Of a stretch of 64,000 nucleotides of DNA, positions 1-9,657 are shown piece by piece. Under the pieces are notes generated by a model. The model searched no databases. It saw only the letters and a program-made list of their open reading frames with translations, and was not told the origin of the DNA. How positions within the stretch are numbered: the stretch's first letter is position 1; the number at the start of each line of letters is the position of its first letter. This stretch comes from Haematobia irritans. Taxonomy: Eukaryota > Arthropoda > Insecta > Diptera > Muscidae. The stretch covers positions 224,874,537 to 224,938,536 of the forward strand of contig NC_134397.1 in the NCBI RefSeq assembly GCF_050003625.1. The letters are read 5' to 3'. The position numbers and the translations under genes are program-made.

Positions 1-334
1 GGGACCTCAATGACAGTGATTTAGTTCAAGTGGGATTGTTAATAATGAGGTAATTAACTAAGATGCTCAACGACAATTAATTTTAGTGGTATACACTTAG
101 TTAGAAAACATTCATATTCCGGATAGGGTACATCTTTGGTTCGCAGAAGATTGTTTATTTATAAGATTGTGATGTTGGTTTATTGTATTAAGGGAAATAA
201 AATAGTATCTAAAACAGAACCATTTTACCATTACATTTGAAAATTATGACATAGTGTGGCTGATATGTATTGCAACCCACTTCTGGTTGCTATCATTTCT
301 GATAACTGAGAGTTAATTTTATTGCATACAAACA
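1..334. other. AT-rich stretch, nothing recognised
   Basis: No open frame, repeat match within the window, or structural RNA was seen. It borders the truncated hairpin end of the family-A element that starts near 335. Confidence 0.5.
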
Positions 335-484
335 AACTTTGTCATTCCGTTTGTAACACATCGAAATATTGGTCTAAAACCCCATAAAGTATATATATTC
401 AGGGTTGTGATGAAATTCTGAGTCGATCTAGCTCTGTCTGTCAGTCGAAATCACGCTAACTTCCGAACGAAACATGCTATCAAC

Positions 485-905
485 TTCACTGATGAAAAAC
501 AAAGTTTTTCCTATGTTTGGGTGTAAAAAGTATATGTTTGGAACTCAAATTTTTTAACACAATATATTTAAGTGCAAGCATATAATGTTCATAAACTAGC
601 ATAACATGTTTGGGACATAAAATGTTTGTAAATATAATATGCTTAGATGCAAACATTTAGAAAGAGAGATCTAGAGAGTATGCTGCAAGTAAAATAATGG
701 ATGTAACCAATTAGCGCCTTAAAAATATATCCACACAAAGAAAATTTCATTAAAAATTTTTACTACCAGTGTATGCCCTAAGGTGAAACATGAAATGTTT
801 GAAAAATACAAACAATATTTTGTTTGGACCAATCCTGAAAATATGTATGCTTGAAGCAAAATGTGTTTGGGGTATATGTTACAGAAGCGATTTTTTGAGG
901 TTGTT
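485..905 (+). mobile_element. Family-H element, short copy
   Basis: A block rich in TATGTTTGG/CATATAATGT motifs interrupts family A between its ATGCTATCAACTT and GAAACTTGGCACAAG segments. Its ends (CACTGATGAAAAAC on the left, ACAGAAGCGATTTTTTG on the right) recur inverted at 44179 and 41272, defining a family with a much longer second copy. No coding region was seen. Ends are placed to within about 10 bp. Confidence 0.6.
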
Positions 906-2294
906 GAAACTTGGCACAAGTAGTTGTTATTGATGTAGGCCGGATGCAATGTATTGCAAATGGGCCATGTCGGACCTCGTTTACATATATCTCCCATATA
1001 AACCGATCCCCAGATTTTGCTTTCGGGTCCTCTTGGAGGTGCAAATTTCATCCAATCCGGTTGAAATTTGGTACGCCGTGTTACTACATGGTGTTTAACA
1101 TTCATGCTAAAATTGGTCCATGTAGGTCCATAATTATATATAGCCCCCATATAAACCAATCTCCAAATTTGTATCCGGAACCTCTTGGAGGAGCAAATTT
1201 CGTCAGAATCGGTTAAAATTTTGTACGTTATATTAGTATATGGTCCCTAACAACCACACAGAAAAAAAAGTGTCTCGTAAATTTAAGAAGATTTTTACAA
1301 TAATTTATTACAAGAATTTTCCAGAATTTTAGTTCATTTTTCGTATCTTCAACGAAAATTAACTACTCGAAAGGAAATTTTACAAATTCTAAGTAGCAAT
1401 CGTTTAGTTCATGGCCTACAAAATACGATGGAAATTTCCTTAAAAAATTTCTTAGCTGGTAGTTAAAAATTCGTTTGTCATGCTATAAAACTACTTGTGA
1501 AAAGTAAAGTATTTTCTAAATAATAAGTGCAATTTACTATAAGATTTTTTTGTATGAGAAAATATTTTTTTACGAAAAATGAAGTTGAAAGTGGATAGCA
1601 ATTTCTTACTGGCAATTCCTATAGTTAATAACTGTTGGTAAAAAATTACCCAATGAAATATTTTTAGTTCACATGTAATTAAATTTATAGACATTTTCGT
1701 CAAAAATGGTAGATAACATTTCATGAAAATTTTGCAAACTTTAAGTTAAACGTTTCATCGTTCATAAACTGGTGTGCCTTTACGAATATTATTCTTAGAG
1801 TAAATTGTCAGCAGATGCGATGAACTAATGCATAGTACAGAGATATTTATCGGAATAATGGAATGTGATTAATGTAAAGATGATGTTACTTGAGTTTTGT
1901 TGTGTATACATGAGCGTGGGGTTGTTTTTATTTTTGTTCATTTAGTGGTTTGTGTGTGCGTGTGTTTGTTATTCGTTGATGGTTTTTGGCTGGATGAGGT
2001 GTTGTTTTCAATAAAGGCACATGTGTTTTTGTTGTTGTAGGGATGCTTTGGCTTTGCTTGGTTTTGTTTGGCATGCTTCAGTTGTACAGTTGGCGTTGGC
2101 GTGGGTTGTTGCATCTTTTAAGCAGGTATGCAACAAGGGAATATAAAGGCATGGAATATTTTCGATTTTTGAGACATATATTCGTGTTTGTTTATTAAAC
2201 CTTTTAAATGAAAGTTATTAATATTTTATCGGTAGTTTAGAAAAAAGTTATTAAGAATATTTAGTAAAATATGTTGAAATTGAAGGTGTATTGA

Positions 2295-3330
2295 AATTTT
2301 CATTATTCAATGTAAAAAATTAATATTCAATTCCAGATGAATTTGGAAATTTTTTGTTATATCTCAGCGTACAGTTTAGTCATAAATTGGTAAGTATTTT
2401 TTTAATATGGATTTCTTTTAAAAAGAATATTTTTTTATGTATATTATTATTTGTTAATTAATTTTTTTGGAAACCAGTTTAATGCTTTTCTTTGTTGTAA
2501 AAGCAATATTTAATTTCAGAGCAACTCCACATGGATACAAATAAATTTAAAAAATAGAGAATTGGTAAGTTTTGCTAAAAATTGGCTTTCTTTCAACTAG
2601 AATATTTACGTTTTTATGACCTTTTTATCATTAAAATTACAGGTTTTTAATACCTTATGTTAGTATTTCTTTAATCAAATTTTTTGGAAACCAATGTTAT
2701 ATTTTTAATGTAAAAAACAAATATTTAATTTCAGAATAACCCCTTAAAAATTTGGAAAAATTTTTAGTACTCCTTTGCTTGTAATTTAATAGTGAATTGG
2801 TAAGGATTCCTTAACTTTCTTTTAACCCTGTACAGTCATCCTTATTTTTTGTACATTAACGTCATCCTTCGTCATTTTGACTACGGCTCATTTCAAGACG
2901 CTATAATTTTCATCGTGAGCGAAAAAGTGAACCAAACTTGAATTTATTTTCTTATTCAATTTGGTTTTAAGTAGTATAACACAAAAATTCATAAAACGGT
3001 CGAATTAGTATAACTTAAATTTACCATTTCCCAATAGACTAAAATGCATTTTAAATCGAAAATGAAATTACGTGTCGTCATTTCGACGAATGATGACTGT
3101 CTAGGGTTAACCATAATATTTTTATGCATATTATTATTTTTTTCATTAGTTTTTTTGGAAACCAATTTAATAATTTTAATTAATGTAAAAAATTATATTT
3201 AATTTCAGAGTAACCCAAATAAATTTGGACAACTTTTTATATTTCCCCTCATTTAATAGAGAATTGGTAAGTTTTATATTAAAACTTTGTCTTTCTTTCA
3301 ACTAGAATATTTATTTTATTATATCCTTCA
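2295..3330 (+). repeat. Four tandem ~190-215 bp units, each with acceptor and donor-like sites
   Basis: The units share TTTTTGGAAACCA, a TTTAATTTCAG acceptor, a 45-65 nt exon-like piece ending GAATTG, GTAAG, and often CTTTCTTTCAACTAGAATATTT. Acceptors lie at 2336, 2519, 2734 and 3208. After subtracting the 285 bp added by the MITE, spacings are 183, 215 and 189 bp. The exon-like parts diverge more than the splice-like borders. Confidence 0.6.
2826..3106. mobile_element. piggyBac-like MITE (281 bp)
   Basis: The element is flanked by TTAA on both sides (2822-2825 and 3107-3110). The left end is CCCTGTACAGTCATCCTT; the reverse complement of the right end is CCCTAGACAGTCATCATT, 15 of 18 matching. 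TTAA target duplication with termini starting CCC is the hallmark of the piggyBac superfamily. There is no coding capacity. It splits the fourth exon-like unit of element K from the third. Confidence 0.75.
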
Positions 3331-4468
3331 CATCGATAACAACACAGTTTTATGAGTTTATATAAAATACTTCATTATTTCTCTAATTGTTTCAGGTACA
3401 AATTTTATGAGATACGTTTTCCAAAGAAAAGTTGAACTACTTACACCATTTGATAAAATGCCCCCAAATATGGTAAGTTACAAGCTAATATAAAGAATTA
3501 AAAACTTATATTTCATTACATGGTGTTAATTTTTAACAATTTTCATTATTGCTTCCATTTTTTTTCCAGCATGCTATGTGAAAAAAATTACCTACGATGA
3601 ATAAAAAAGGGATAAGTCAAAATGTCCAAACAGCGAGTTCAAATGAACTACTCTCTGTTCCACGTGGTCATAATTTTTATTCACAAAAAACATTGTATTA
3701 AGAACTTTCATCATAAGTTTTTATAATAAAGTACTTTTGCTTAAAGAAAGTTTAATTTTAATGTATGAACATTTTCATAATAGTAAAACGATTTGTTGTT
3801 CCTTTAATTATTTAATTTCTCTGTACTGTGGAAGGATTGATTTAAAAATAGTTTAGTTGTCGACATTTTAAAGAGACTGTAAACCAATTTTTATTATCGG
3901 GTTTCCCACAAAATAAGCAAGTAAACCAAAAGAATATTGACTTTTTAACTTGGTAGGGGTATATAAATCTTATGGTGTTGTAAAAATGAACTAAAATACA
4001 ATGTTATAGATGAACTAAAATTTAAGAGAATTATAAACTAGACAAGTTGAAAAAAATCTTAAGGGCTAAATCATGGTCAATATTACTACAGTTTAGTTCA
4101 TTTTGCAATGGAAATGGGTTCACTGTTTTTTTCAGTGCATGCACAAATTGATCCGTATCGGTCCATAATGTACCGATCCCATGTAACCGATCCCTAGTTT
4201 TGGCTTTCGGAGCCTCTTGGAGGAGCAAATTCCATCCGATTCGTTTGAAATTTTCTATGTTGTGTGAGTATGTGACCACTAATAACCATGCAAAAATTTA
4301 TCTATATAGGTCCATAATTATATATAGCCCCCATATAAACCGATCTCCAAATTTGACTCCGAAGCTTCTTGGAGGAGCAAATTTCGTCCGATTGGGTTAA
4401 AATTTTGTACGTTATATTAGTAGTATACCATGCACAAATTGGCCCATATAGGTCCATAATTATATATA

Positions 4469-4815
4469 GGTTAGGTTAGGTTATGTGGCAGCCCGATGTA
4501 TCAGGCTCACTTAGACTATTCAGTCCATTGTGATACCACAGTGGTGAAGTTCTCTCTTATCACTGAGTGCTGCCCGATTCCATGTTAAGCTCAATGACAA
4601 GGGACCTCTTTTTTATAGCCGAGTCCAAACGGCGTTCCACATTCCAGTGAAAGCACTTAGAGAAGCTTTGAAACCCTCAGAAATGTCACCAGCATTACTG
4701 AGGTGGGATAATCCACCGCTGAAAAACTGTTTGGTGTTCGGTCGTAGCAGGAATCGCACCCACGACCTTGTGTATGCAAGGCGGGCATGCTAACCATTGC
4801 ACCACGGTGGCTCCT
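4469..4815 (-). mobile_element. tRNA-derived SINE with 13-bp target duplication
   Basis: Read on the minus strand it starts GGAGCCACCGTGGTGCAATG, with a box-A-like TGGTGCAATGGTTAGC and a box-B-like GGGTGCGATTCC (a GGTTCGATTCC variant), followed by a ~280-bp body and a tail of CCTAACCTAACC. The target duplication ATAATTATATATA is present at 4456-4468 and 4816-4828, in family-A sequence. No open frame is expected; it would be transcribed by RNA polymerase III and moved by a LINE. This is the best-delimited of about eight copies in the window. Confidence 0.85.
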
Positions 4816-4951
4816 ATAATTATATATAGCCCCCATATAAACCGATCCCAGATTTGACCTCGGCAGCCTCTTGGAAGAGCAAATTTCTTGAAGCGAAAAT
4901 TTCATCCGATTCGGCTGAAATTTGGTATGTTGTGTTAGTTTATGGTCGCTA

Positions 4952-5241
4952 CACACAAAAAAATTTTTTTATGGTTCAATCACGAAATTAATTGATCCAA
5001 TTAATTTTTTAATTGAAATGTCTTCAATCACAGAAATGATAGTATCAATTAAAAAATTAATTGAAGGCCAATTAAAAAATTAATTGATCCAATTAAAAAA
5101 TTAATTGATACTATTAATTTTTGTGATTGATTTTTGTTTCAATTAAAAAATTTGTTGAATCAATTAAATTTTTAATTGAATATTTTTTAATACTCAATTA
5201 AAATTTTAATTGGAAAATTTTTCGTGAAATTTTTTTCTGTG
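4952..5241. mobile_element. AATTAA-rich TIR MITE, first of a tandem pair
   Basis: The 290-bp unit begins CACACAAAAAAATTT and ends AAATTTTTTTCTGTG (inverted: CACAGAAAAAAATTT). TA precedes it at 4950-4951 and follows at 5242-5243. The interior is built of short inverted AATTAATTGATCC-type motifs able to fold strongly. A TA target duplication points to a Tc1/mariner-type MITE. Confidence 0.75.
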
Positions 5242-5243
5242 TA

Positions 5244-5534
5244 CACACAAAAAAATTTTTTTTTTTGTTCAATCACGAAATTAATTGATCCAATTAATTT
5301 TTTAATTGAAATGTCTTCAATCACAGAAATGATAGTATCAATTAAAAAATTAATTGAAAGCCAATTAAAAAATTAATTGATCCAATTAAAAAATTAATTG
5401 ATACTATTAATTTTTGTGATTGATTTTTGTTTCAATTAAAAAATTTGTTGATTCAATTAAATTTTTAATTGAATATTTTTTAAAACTCAATTAAAATTTT
5501 AATTGGAAAAATTCTCGTGAAATTTTTTTCTGTG
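5244..5534. mobile_element. AATTAA-rich TIR MITE, second of the tandem pair
   Basis: This 291-bp copy is nearly identical to the neighbouring unit and shares the single TA between them; another TA follows at 5535-5536. Family A resumes immediately with ACAACCATG, so TA-MITE-TA-MITE-TA replaces one original TA. Confidence 0.75.
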
Positions 5535-5879
5535 TAACAACCATGTCAAAAATGGTCCATATCAGTCCATCGTTACATATATATCCCCCAGATAAACCGA
5601 TCCCTACATTTTACTTCTTCCAGCATAAACAAATTTCTTTTGATCTTACTAAAATTTGATACTAATCACACACAAATTGGAGCAATAGGTTCATAATTGT
5701 ATGTAGTACCCATATAAACCGACCCCATATTTCACTTCTGCCTCTCTTTTACAGCGCAAAAATACATACCGGGAAGACGATGTTAAGGAGTTTTAAAATA
5801 CCTTGCCATCGGCAAGTATTAACACAACCCAAGTAATTCGATTGTGGATAGCAATCTTTAATAGTTTTTTACGCAACCC

Positions 5880-6795
5880 ACACTGAAAAAAATATTGTCG
5901 TGAGGCCAAAGATTTCATGTCTTTAAAATACGAATGCAAATTTTGCTTAGTGTAGAAGACGCATTTCTCTAATATAAAGTTTTTTTCCTTGTCCAAAATT
6001 CGATAAACTTTTCAATGAAGTCGTATTGTCCTTATAATTAAGTGATTTGACTTAAAAATGGGTATCATAACATGAAAGAAAATATGTTTGGGCTAAGGTC
6101 AACTTAACTTTAATAATTCAGAAAAAATCTTTAAATTTAATGAAATTGTCTTTAAATTTGTTGTTATTTTGCATCTTGACTACAAAGCAAAAAATCGTTC
6201 AAATATAGGACATGTTTTTCAACACTTTATTTTAACGACGTTTTTTACTTGAAAATAGCATAATTTCTACTGGAAGTAGAGTCTTAATTTGGAAAATAAA
6301 GTTGTCGTTAACTCGTTTTAAAAGGTCTTTGATAGCATATGAAGAAAAAAAGCTGAAAAACCGAAAAATTAAAATTTGCTTCCTAGAAGCAAGTACACCA
6401 TTGTGATACCAAAATCCAGCAAAAAAAATTTAGATGTTCTTCCAAAGTCATTGATTTTAATGTACATTCAAAAGTGCTCTTCTAGAGATAGTGGTTCATT
6501 GAAGTTATATATAAATATCCATTGTATTACGCAGTTTTTGCAAAAGAAAAATAAATCTCCTTCGCCATATCAATGTATGGGATATATTTTGGTAAATCAA
6601 TGATTAACACTGATGAAAGGGCAATATTTATGCCAGAGTCCTCACGAAATGATTTCACAATTGTAGAAAAATGTCTTAATCAAGTTGAGTAAAATTATAA
6701 ATTAGATTAAATAAAATTTTTCGTCCACGTTCTCGTCCATATTCTTCATTTGCACTTTTTTCCATCTTTTTTAATAATGTTATGTAATGAAATTG
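5880..6795. repeat. MITE-like relic (CACTGAAAAAAA end) and AT-rich sequence
   Basis: Starts with CACTGAAAAAAATATTG directly at the end of family A. The first ~500 bp, to about 6395, look like one element, but I cannot place its right end. From there to 6795 the DNA is AT-rich with only short, unconvincing frames. Confidence 0.35.
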
Positions 6796-6952
6796 TAAAC
6801 CTGATTTATTATACTGAACCGATTTCGAAAAAAAAAATCCCCAAATTTATGGAAATTCCTCACCCCCAAGTCTCCAACTGAAAATTGCGGCCCCCATTCA
6901 CGTAAAAATATCCGCAATTTGTAGAAAATCCCCAATACTGGCAACACAGAAT
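6796..6952 (+). repeat. Family-D interspersed repeat
   Basis: The sequence from AACCTGATTTATTA to AATACTGGCAACAC, with internal ATTCC(C/T)CACC and AAAATATCC(G/C)C, recurs at 22060-22230 and, in two inverted halves, near 40530-40860. Nothing indicates coding. Confidence 0.6.
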
Positions 6953-7604
6953 CTGATTAATTCTTAGAATATCAAATTTCAAAAATTGCCAAGTAAATGA
7001 AAATAAAATTAATGTTATATGAGTTAAATCAAAATTAAAAAAGTTATATGATATGCATTTGTATCAAAATGCGTTTAATTGTTGAATTGTTTTATGAAAA
7101 AGTTTGCCACTGTATTGAAATGAGTATGCCACATTTTATGGATTATGCCACTTTCTAAAAAATTTCAACGGTAACGCTAATGTTATAGACCAGCGTTGCC
7201 CCAAAGAAATTTTATTTTGGACCAATTTTTTTCCAAAATCGACCAAAATTAGTCCAGCGGATCAAATTTCCATACACGCAAAAAAATAATTCTTTCCTCC
7301 CAAACGAAATTTTAGACAAACAAAGTTCGTTTCTCATTTGCTTTTCGCTGTAAGGAAGTGTATTTGGAAGAAAAGTATATACTTTTTGTGATAAACGTTT
7401 ATTCTTTTCCAGGATGTAAAAACAATTTCATAAAGACTAGCTCAAAAAAAAACATTATTTTCTTGCTAATTGCATTGTCCCTCACATCTTTCTCACATCC
7501 ACGAAGATTTTTAGTTCTTAACACCTTTTCCTGTAATACCAACAATGCAGAAGGAATGATACGATTTTATAAATTTTTAAAATTTTTTTTACCTTTCGCC
7601 TGGA

Positions 7605-7668
7605 CGGAGAATCGAACCGCGGACCATGCACTTTGTAAGCCAACACACTAACCACTGAGCTATGTACC
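7605..7668 (-). other. tRNA-like pol III module (SINE-type), minus strand
   Basis: On the minus strand the text ATAGCTCAGTGGTTAG (box A) is followed about 30 nt later by CGCGGTTCGATTCTC (box B). Acceptor-stem halves do not pair well, so this is a tRNA-derived module rather than a functional tRNA. A diverged copy of the box-B half is at 43775-43800. Confidence 0.5.
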
Positions 7669-7782
7669 TGTTATGGTCATCAATAGATAATTACCCATAT
7701 AAGTTATATTTATATAGCATAGCTTGCGGCGCCCACGAACCGAATAAACAAAGTTTATTTAACAGAAACAAACATTTAGTTT

Positions 7783-7870
7783 GGCACCGTGGAGCAGTGG
7801 TAGCTACGTCCGACTCTCATGCCAAGGGTCGTGGGTTCGATCCCTGCTTCGACCAAAGTTTTTTTTTTTT
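7783..7870 (+). other. tRNA-like pol III module (SINE-type), plus strand
   Basis: GGCACCGTGGAGCAGTGG (box A region) and GGGTTCGATCCCTG (box B) are spaced as in a tRNA gene, and a run of about 13 T residues follows from 7858, fitting a pol III terminator. The head resembles the window's main SINE (CACCGTGG...GGTCGTGGGTTCGAT...CTGCTTCGACC), but the SINE body is absent. Confidence 0.5.
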
Positions 7871-8198
7871 GCTTTTGTTTTTTTTACATATATTCCAGAT
7901 ATATTCGGAAGATTCCGAAAAAATGTTCAACATTACATTGTACTATATTAAATTTTGAACTGTAAAATGTGTCTTATTAAAGACCTAAAGTCAGAAAAGA
8001 ACAGTGTTTGATATAAACGAAATGGACTGTGTTGTTGTTTCAAAAATAACTTTTTTTATTGAAAAAATAAAAATTTTGTAACAAACGAATTTTTTTGGTG
8101 ATAAAAGTTTAAAATTTTCGAAGCAATTCAAAAAACTCTAACAAAAGAAAAACGTTTTCGGTACACGTTTTCCAAACGTTTTTTTTTCTTTGCGTGTA

Positions 8199-9583
8199 TG
8201 CGAAAAAATGCCTTAAAAAGCAATTTATTGTTGTACATAGTACATTCATTAAAAAATAAAGTAAACCAGAAAGGACTCATATGATTTAGCGGATGACATC
8301 GGAATTAAAACGTGGACTTTTCAGCTCTTTTTAAATTTGGAAAAGTCGACTTTTTGAAAAGCTCGGATCAGTTTCAGTTTAAAAGTTGACTTTCGACTTT
8401 GAGGTATTTTGAGACCATAAACAGACACTCATGTGTTTTATATTGGTATAGCCCCATGAAGACCGATTTTACTTCTTGAGGTAATACAATATATTTCGGA
8501 ATTTTAATTCGATTTTTTAGTGTTGTTTTGCACCCATACCTTGATGGGTCTCATGTGTTTCATATCGGTCCATATTCTTATATAGTTCAATCCCCCTACT
8601 CTACATTCTGGCCACTTTCGAATATAGGGGTTAAAATTGTCCAAAAAGATTTAAAACCTCAGCCAAGACCTGAAACGTAAAATTGCCATCCGATTTTCTT
8701 CAACGTTATATATTAGAATTAGAAAAATATATATGAAGAAAGTTATATTTTGATCAAATCTATATGGAAACTTTTAAAAGTATTGATTCCGTAACATTTT
8801 GTTTTATAAGAAATGATTAACAAAAATATTTCGGCTTCCACGCCGAAAGCCAACATATCCGAGGAATATAAGATTCATCTACAACTTAAACGTAGTTTCG
8901 TAAAGATCCAGAATCTAATGTAAAAAAAGAGGAAATCGCTCAATTAATGTGGGTAATAAATCAAAATTCGGAAGAATCGAGCAATATTATTATGTAAGAG
9001 TTACATGCAATAATTCCATCTTTTATTCATTCATATTCAGAATTCGACGAATTTTCGGTAATAATTTCAGAAATAAATGTTTCAATGTCATTATCGTTGG
9101 TACTTATTTCACTTATGGAAGGAGTTTCTGATAAAGTTGGCAAAAAAAATTGACGAATGGCGACGTAAATCGAAATTGGAAGAAAAATTTGACGACGTAA
9201 ATCGAAACAACGTAAACCGAGGCGACGTAAATCGAGGGATTGCTGTAATCTGTTTTCTTTTAGTCCTTCGAGGATTAAGCCTAGTACTAAGATCACGTTT
9301 TCGAACGAAAAACTGTTATACTCCATGTAAAAAACGTTAGCGCGGAATAAATGCGAAATAAATAAGGTAGCATCCCTGGGTTTGAGATCCTACATAGTGA
9401 GATAGATGAAGATATTCGTTTTTCGCAGAAACAAACTTAGTATCAAGTATTAGGGTATCCGGTGCTAAAAGAAAACAGCTCTATTGTTTGTCTGCTAATG
9501 GGTGCGTACATAGACCAAGGAAGGTATAGACATCTCAAGTGAATTCACAGCGCTGTAGTTTGTCTGCACATCGTAGATGGCTC
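8199..9583. other. Gene-free stretch with a family-C-like relic
   Basis: About 8430-8720 has fragments reminiscent of family C (GGTATAGCCCCATGAAGACC, ATTTTACTTCTTGAGG), heavily decayed. A short direct repeat GACGTAAATCGA occurs at 9162, 9192 and 9220 (and as AACGTAAACCGA at 9207). An open frame on the minus strand at 9027-9326 (99 residues) spans these repeats; I do not recognise it and the plus strand is also open nearby, so I do not call it a gene. Confidence 0.4.
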
Positions 9584-9639
9584 TTTATACCCTGCGCCAC
9601 ACTGTGGAACAGGGTATTATAAGTTAGTGCATATGTTTT
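9584..9639 (-). repeat. Family-B variant hairpin-end fragment
   Basis: TTTATACCCTGCGCCACACT to AGGGTATTATAAGTTAGTGC matches the start of the copy at 20833 and ends after about 55 bp, just upstream of another B end. Confidence 0.6.
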
Positions 9640-9657
9640 TCGTCTGCAAATGAGTGA

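Larger units (their letters stand above)
2041..3750 (+). other. Possible spliced transcription unit with repeated mini-exons
   Basis: A candidate first coding exon at 2041-2125 is preceded by TTGTTGTTGTAG and followed by donor GTATGC. It holds an ATG at 2043 and 27 codons rich in Leu, Trp and Cys with a hydrophobic start (MLWLCLVLFGML), which could be a signal or membrane segment. Five short segments follow, each with an acceptor (usually TTTAATTTCAG) and a donor (GGTAAG type): 2337-2389, 2520-2564, 2735-2799, 3209-3266 and 3396-3472. A last segment from 3570 runs to an AATAAA at 3725. Joining the first exon to any one mini-exon gives a short, different tail ending in a stop, so the product would be a tiny peptide or a non-coding RNA. 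Splice sites were called by eye; an AT-rich sequence can produce such matches by chance. It lies inside element K. Confidence 0.25.
1257..4137. mobile_element. 2.9-kb TIR element K inserted in family A
   Basis: The left end reads CACAGAAAAAAAAGTG and the reverse complement of the right end reads CACTGAAAAAAACAGTG, a near-perfect 16-17 bp terminal inverted repeat. Family-A sequence stops at ...CTAACAACCA and resumes at CATGCAC..., so the insertion left a CA dinucleotide on both sides (1255-1256 and 4138-4139). This is consistent with a 2-bp target duplication of the Tc1/mariner kind, though TA would be canonical. No transposase was seen. The interior holds a GT-rich segment (1860-2125), exon-like repeat units, and a nested piggyBac-like MITE. 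Two solo MITEs flanking unrelated DNA is less likely because family A continues cleanly across the site. Confidence 0.65.
335..5879 (-). mobile_element. Family-A Helitron-like (DINE-1-like) element, split by later insertions
   Basis: Pieces at 335-484, 906-1256, 4138-4468, 4816-4951 and 5535-5879 join in order into one family-A copy when the intervening elements are removed. The left piece has the block found beside the terminal hairpin in other copies (ACTTTGTCATTCCGTTTGTA, then a CATAAAGTATATATATTC block and a short GTCT run). The middle pieces are 153-bp units containing GCCCCCATATAAACCGATC-like text. The right piece matches the region next to the ACAAGTATATACGGCCG end, but the last ~60 bp and the hairpin itself are missing. 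Other copies in the window (41216, 41819, 48044, 59758) supply the comparison. Similarity to Drosophila DINE-1 (hairpin, GTCY microsatellite, no coding capacity) is from memory of that family. Confidence 0.8.
7275..8196. mobile_element. TA-flanked TIR element T carrying two tRNA-like modules
   Basis: TA at 7273-7274 and 8197-8198 flanks an element starting CACGCAAAAAAATA and ending TTTCTTTGCGTG (inverted: CACGCAAAGAAAAAAAAA). Joining the flanks gives AATTTCCATATGCG, a plausible empty site. The interior has a block around 7480-7660 that recurs, interrupted, at 41730-41818 and 43749-43860 inside element H2. There is no transposase. Two tRNA-like modules sit inside on opposite strands, pointing outward. 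Confidence 0.6.

Noticed and set aside
7783..7855. Functional tRNA gene
   Set aside because: Box A and B are present, but the acceptor stem does not pair and the anticodon arm is poor; better explained as a tRNA-derived module.
9027..9326. Minus-strand 99-residue frame as a gene
   Set aside because: Spans a short direct repeat, no recognisable motif, and the plus strand is also open over part of it.
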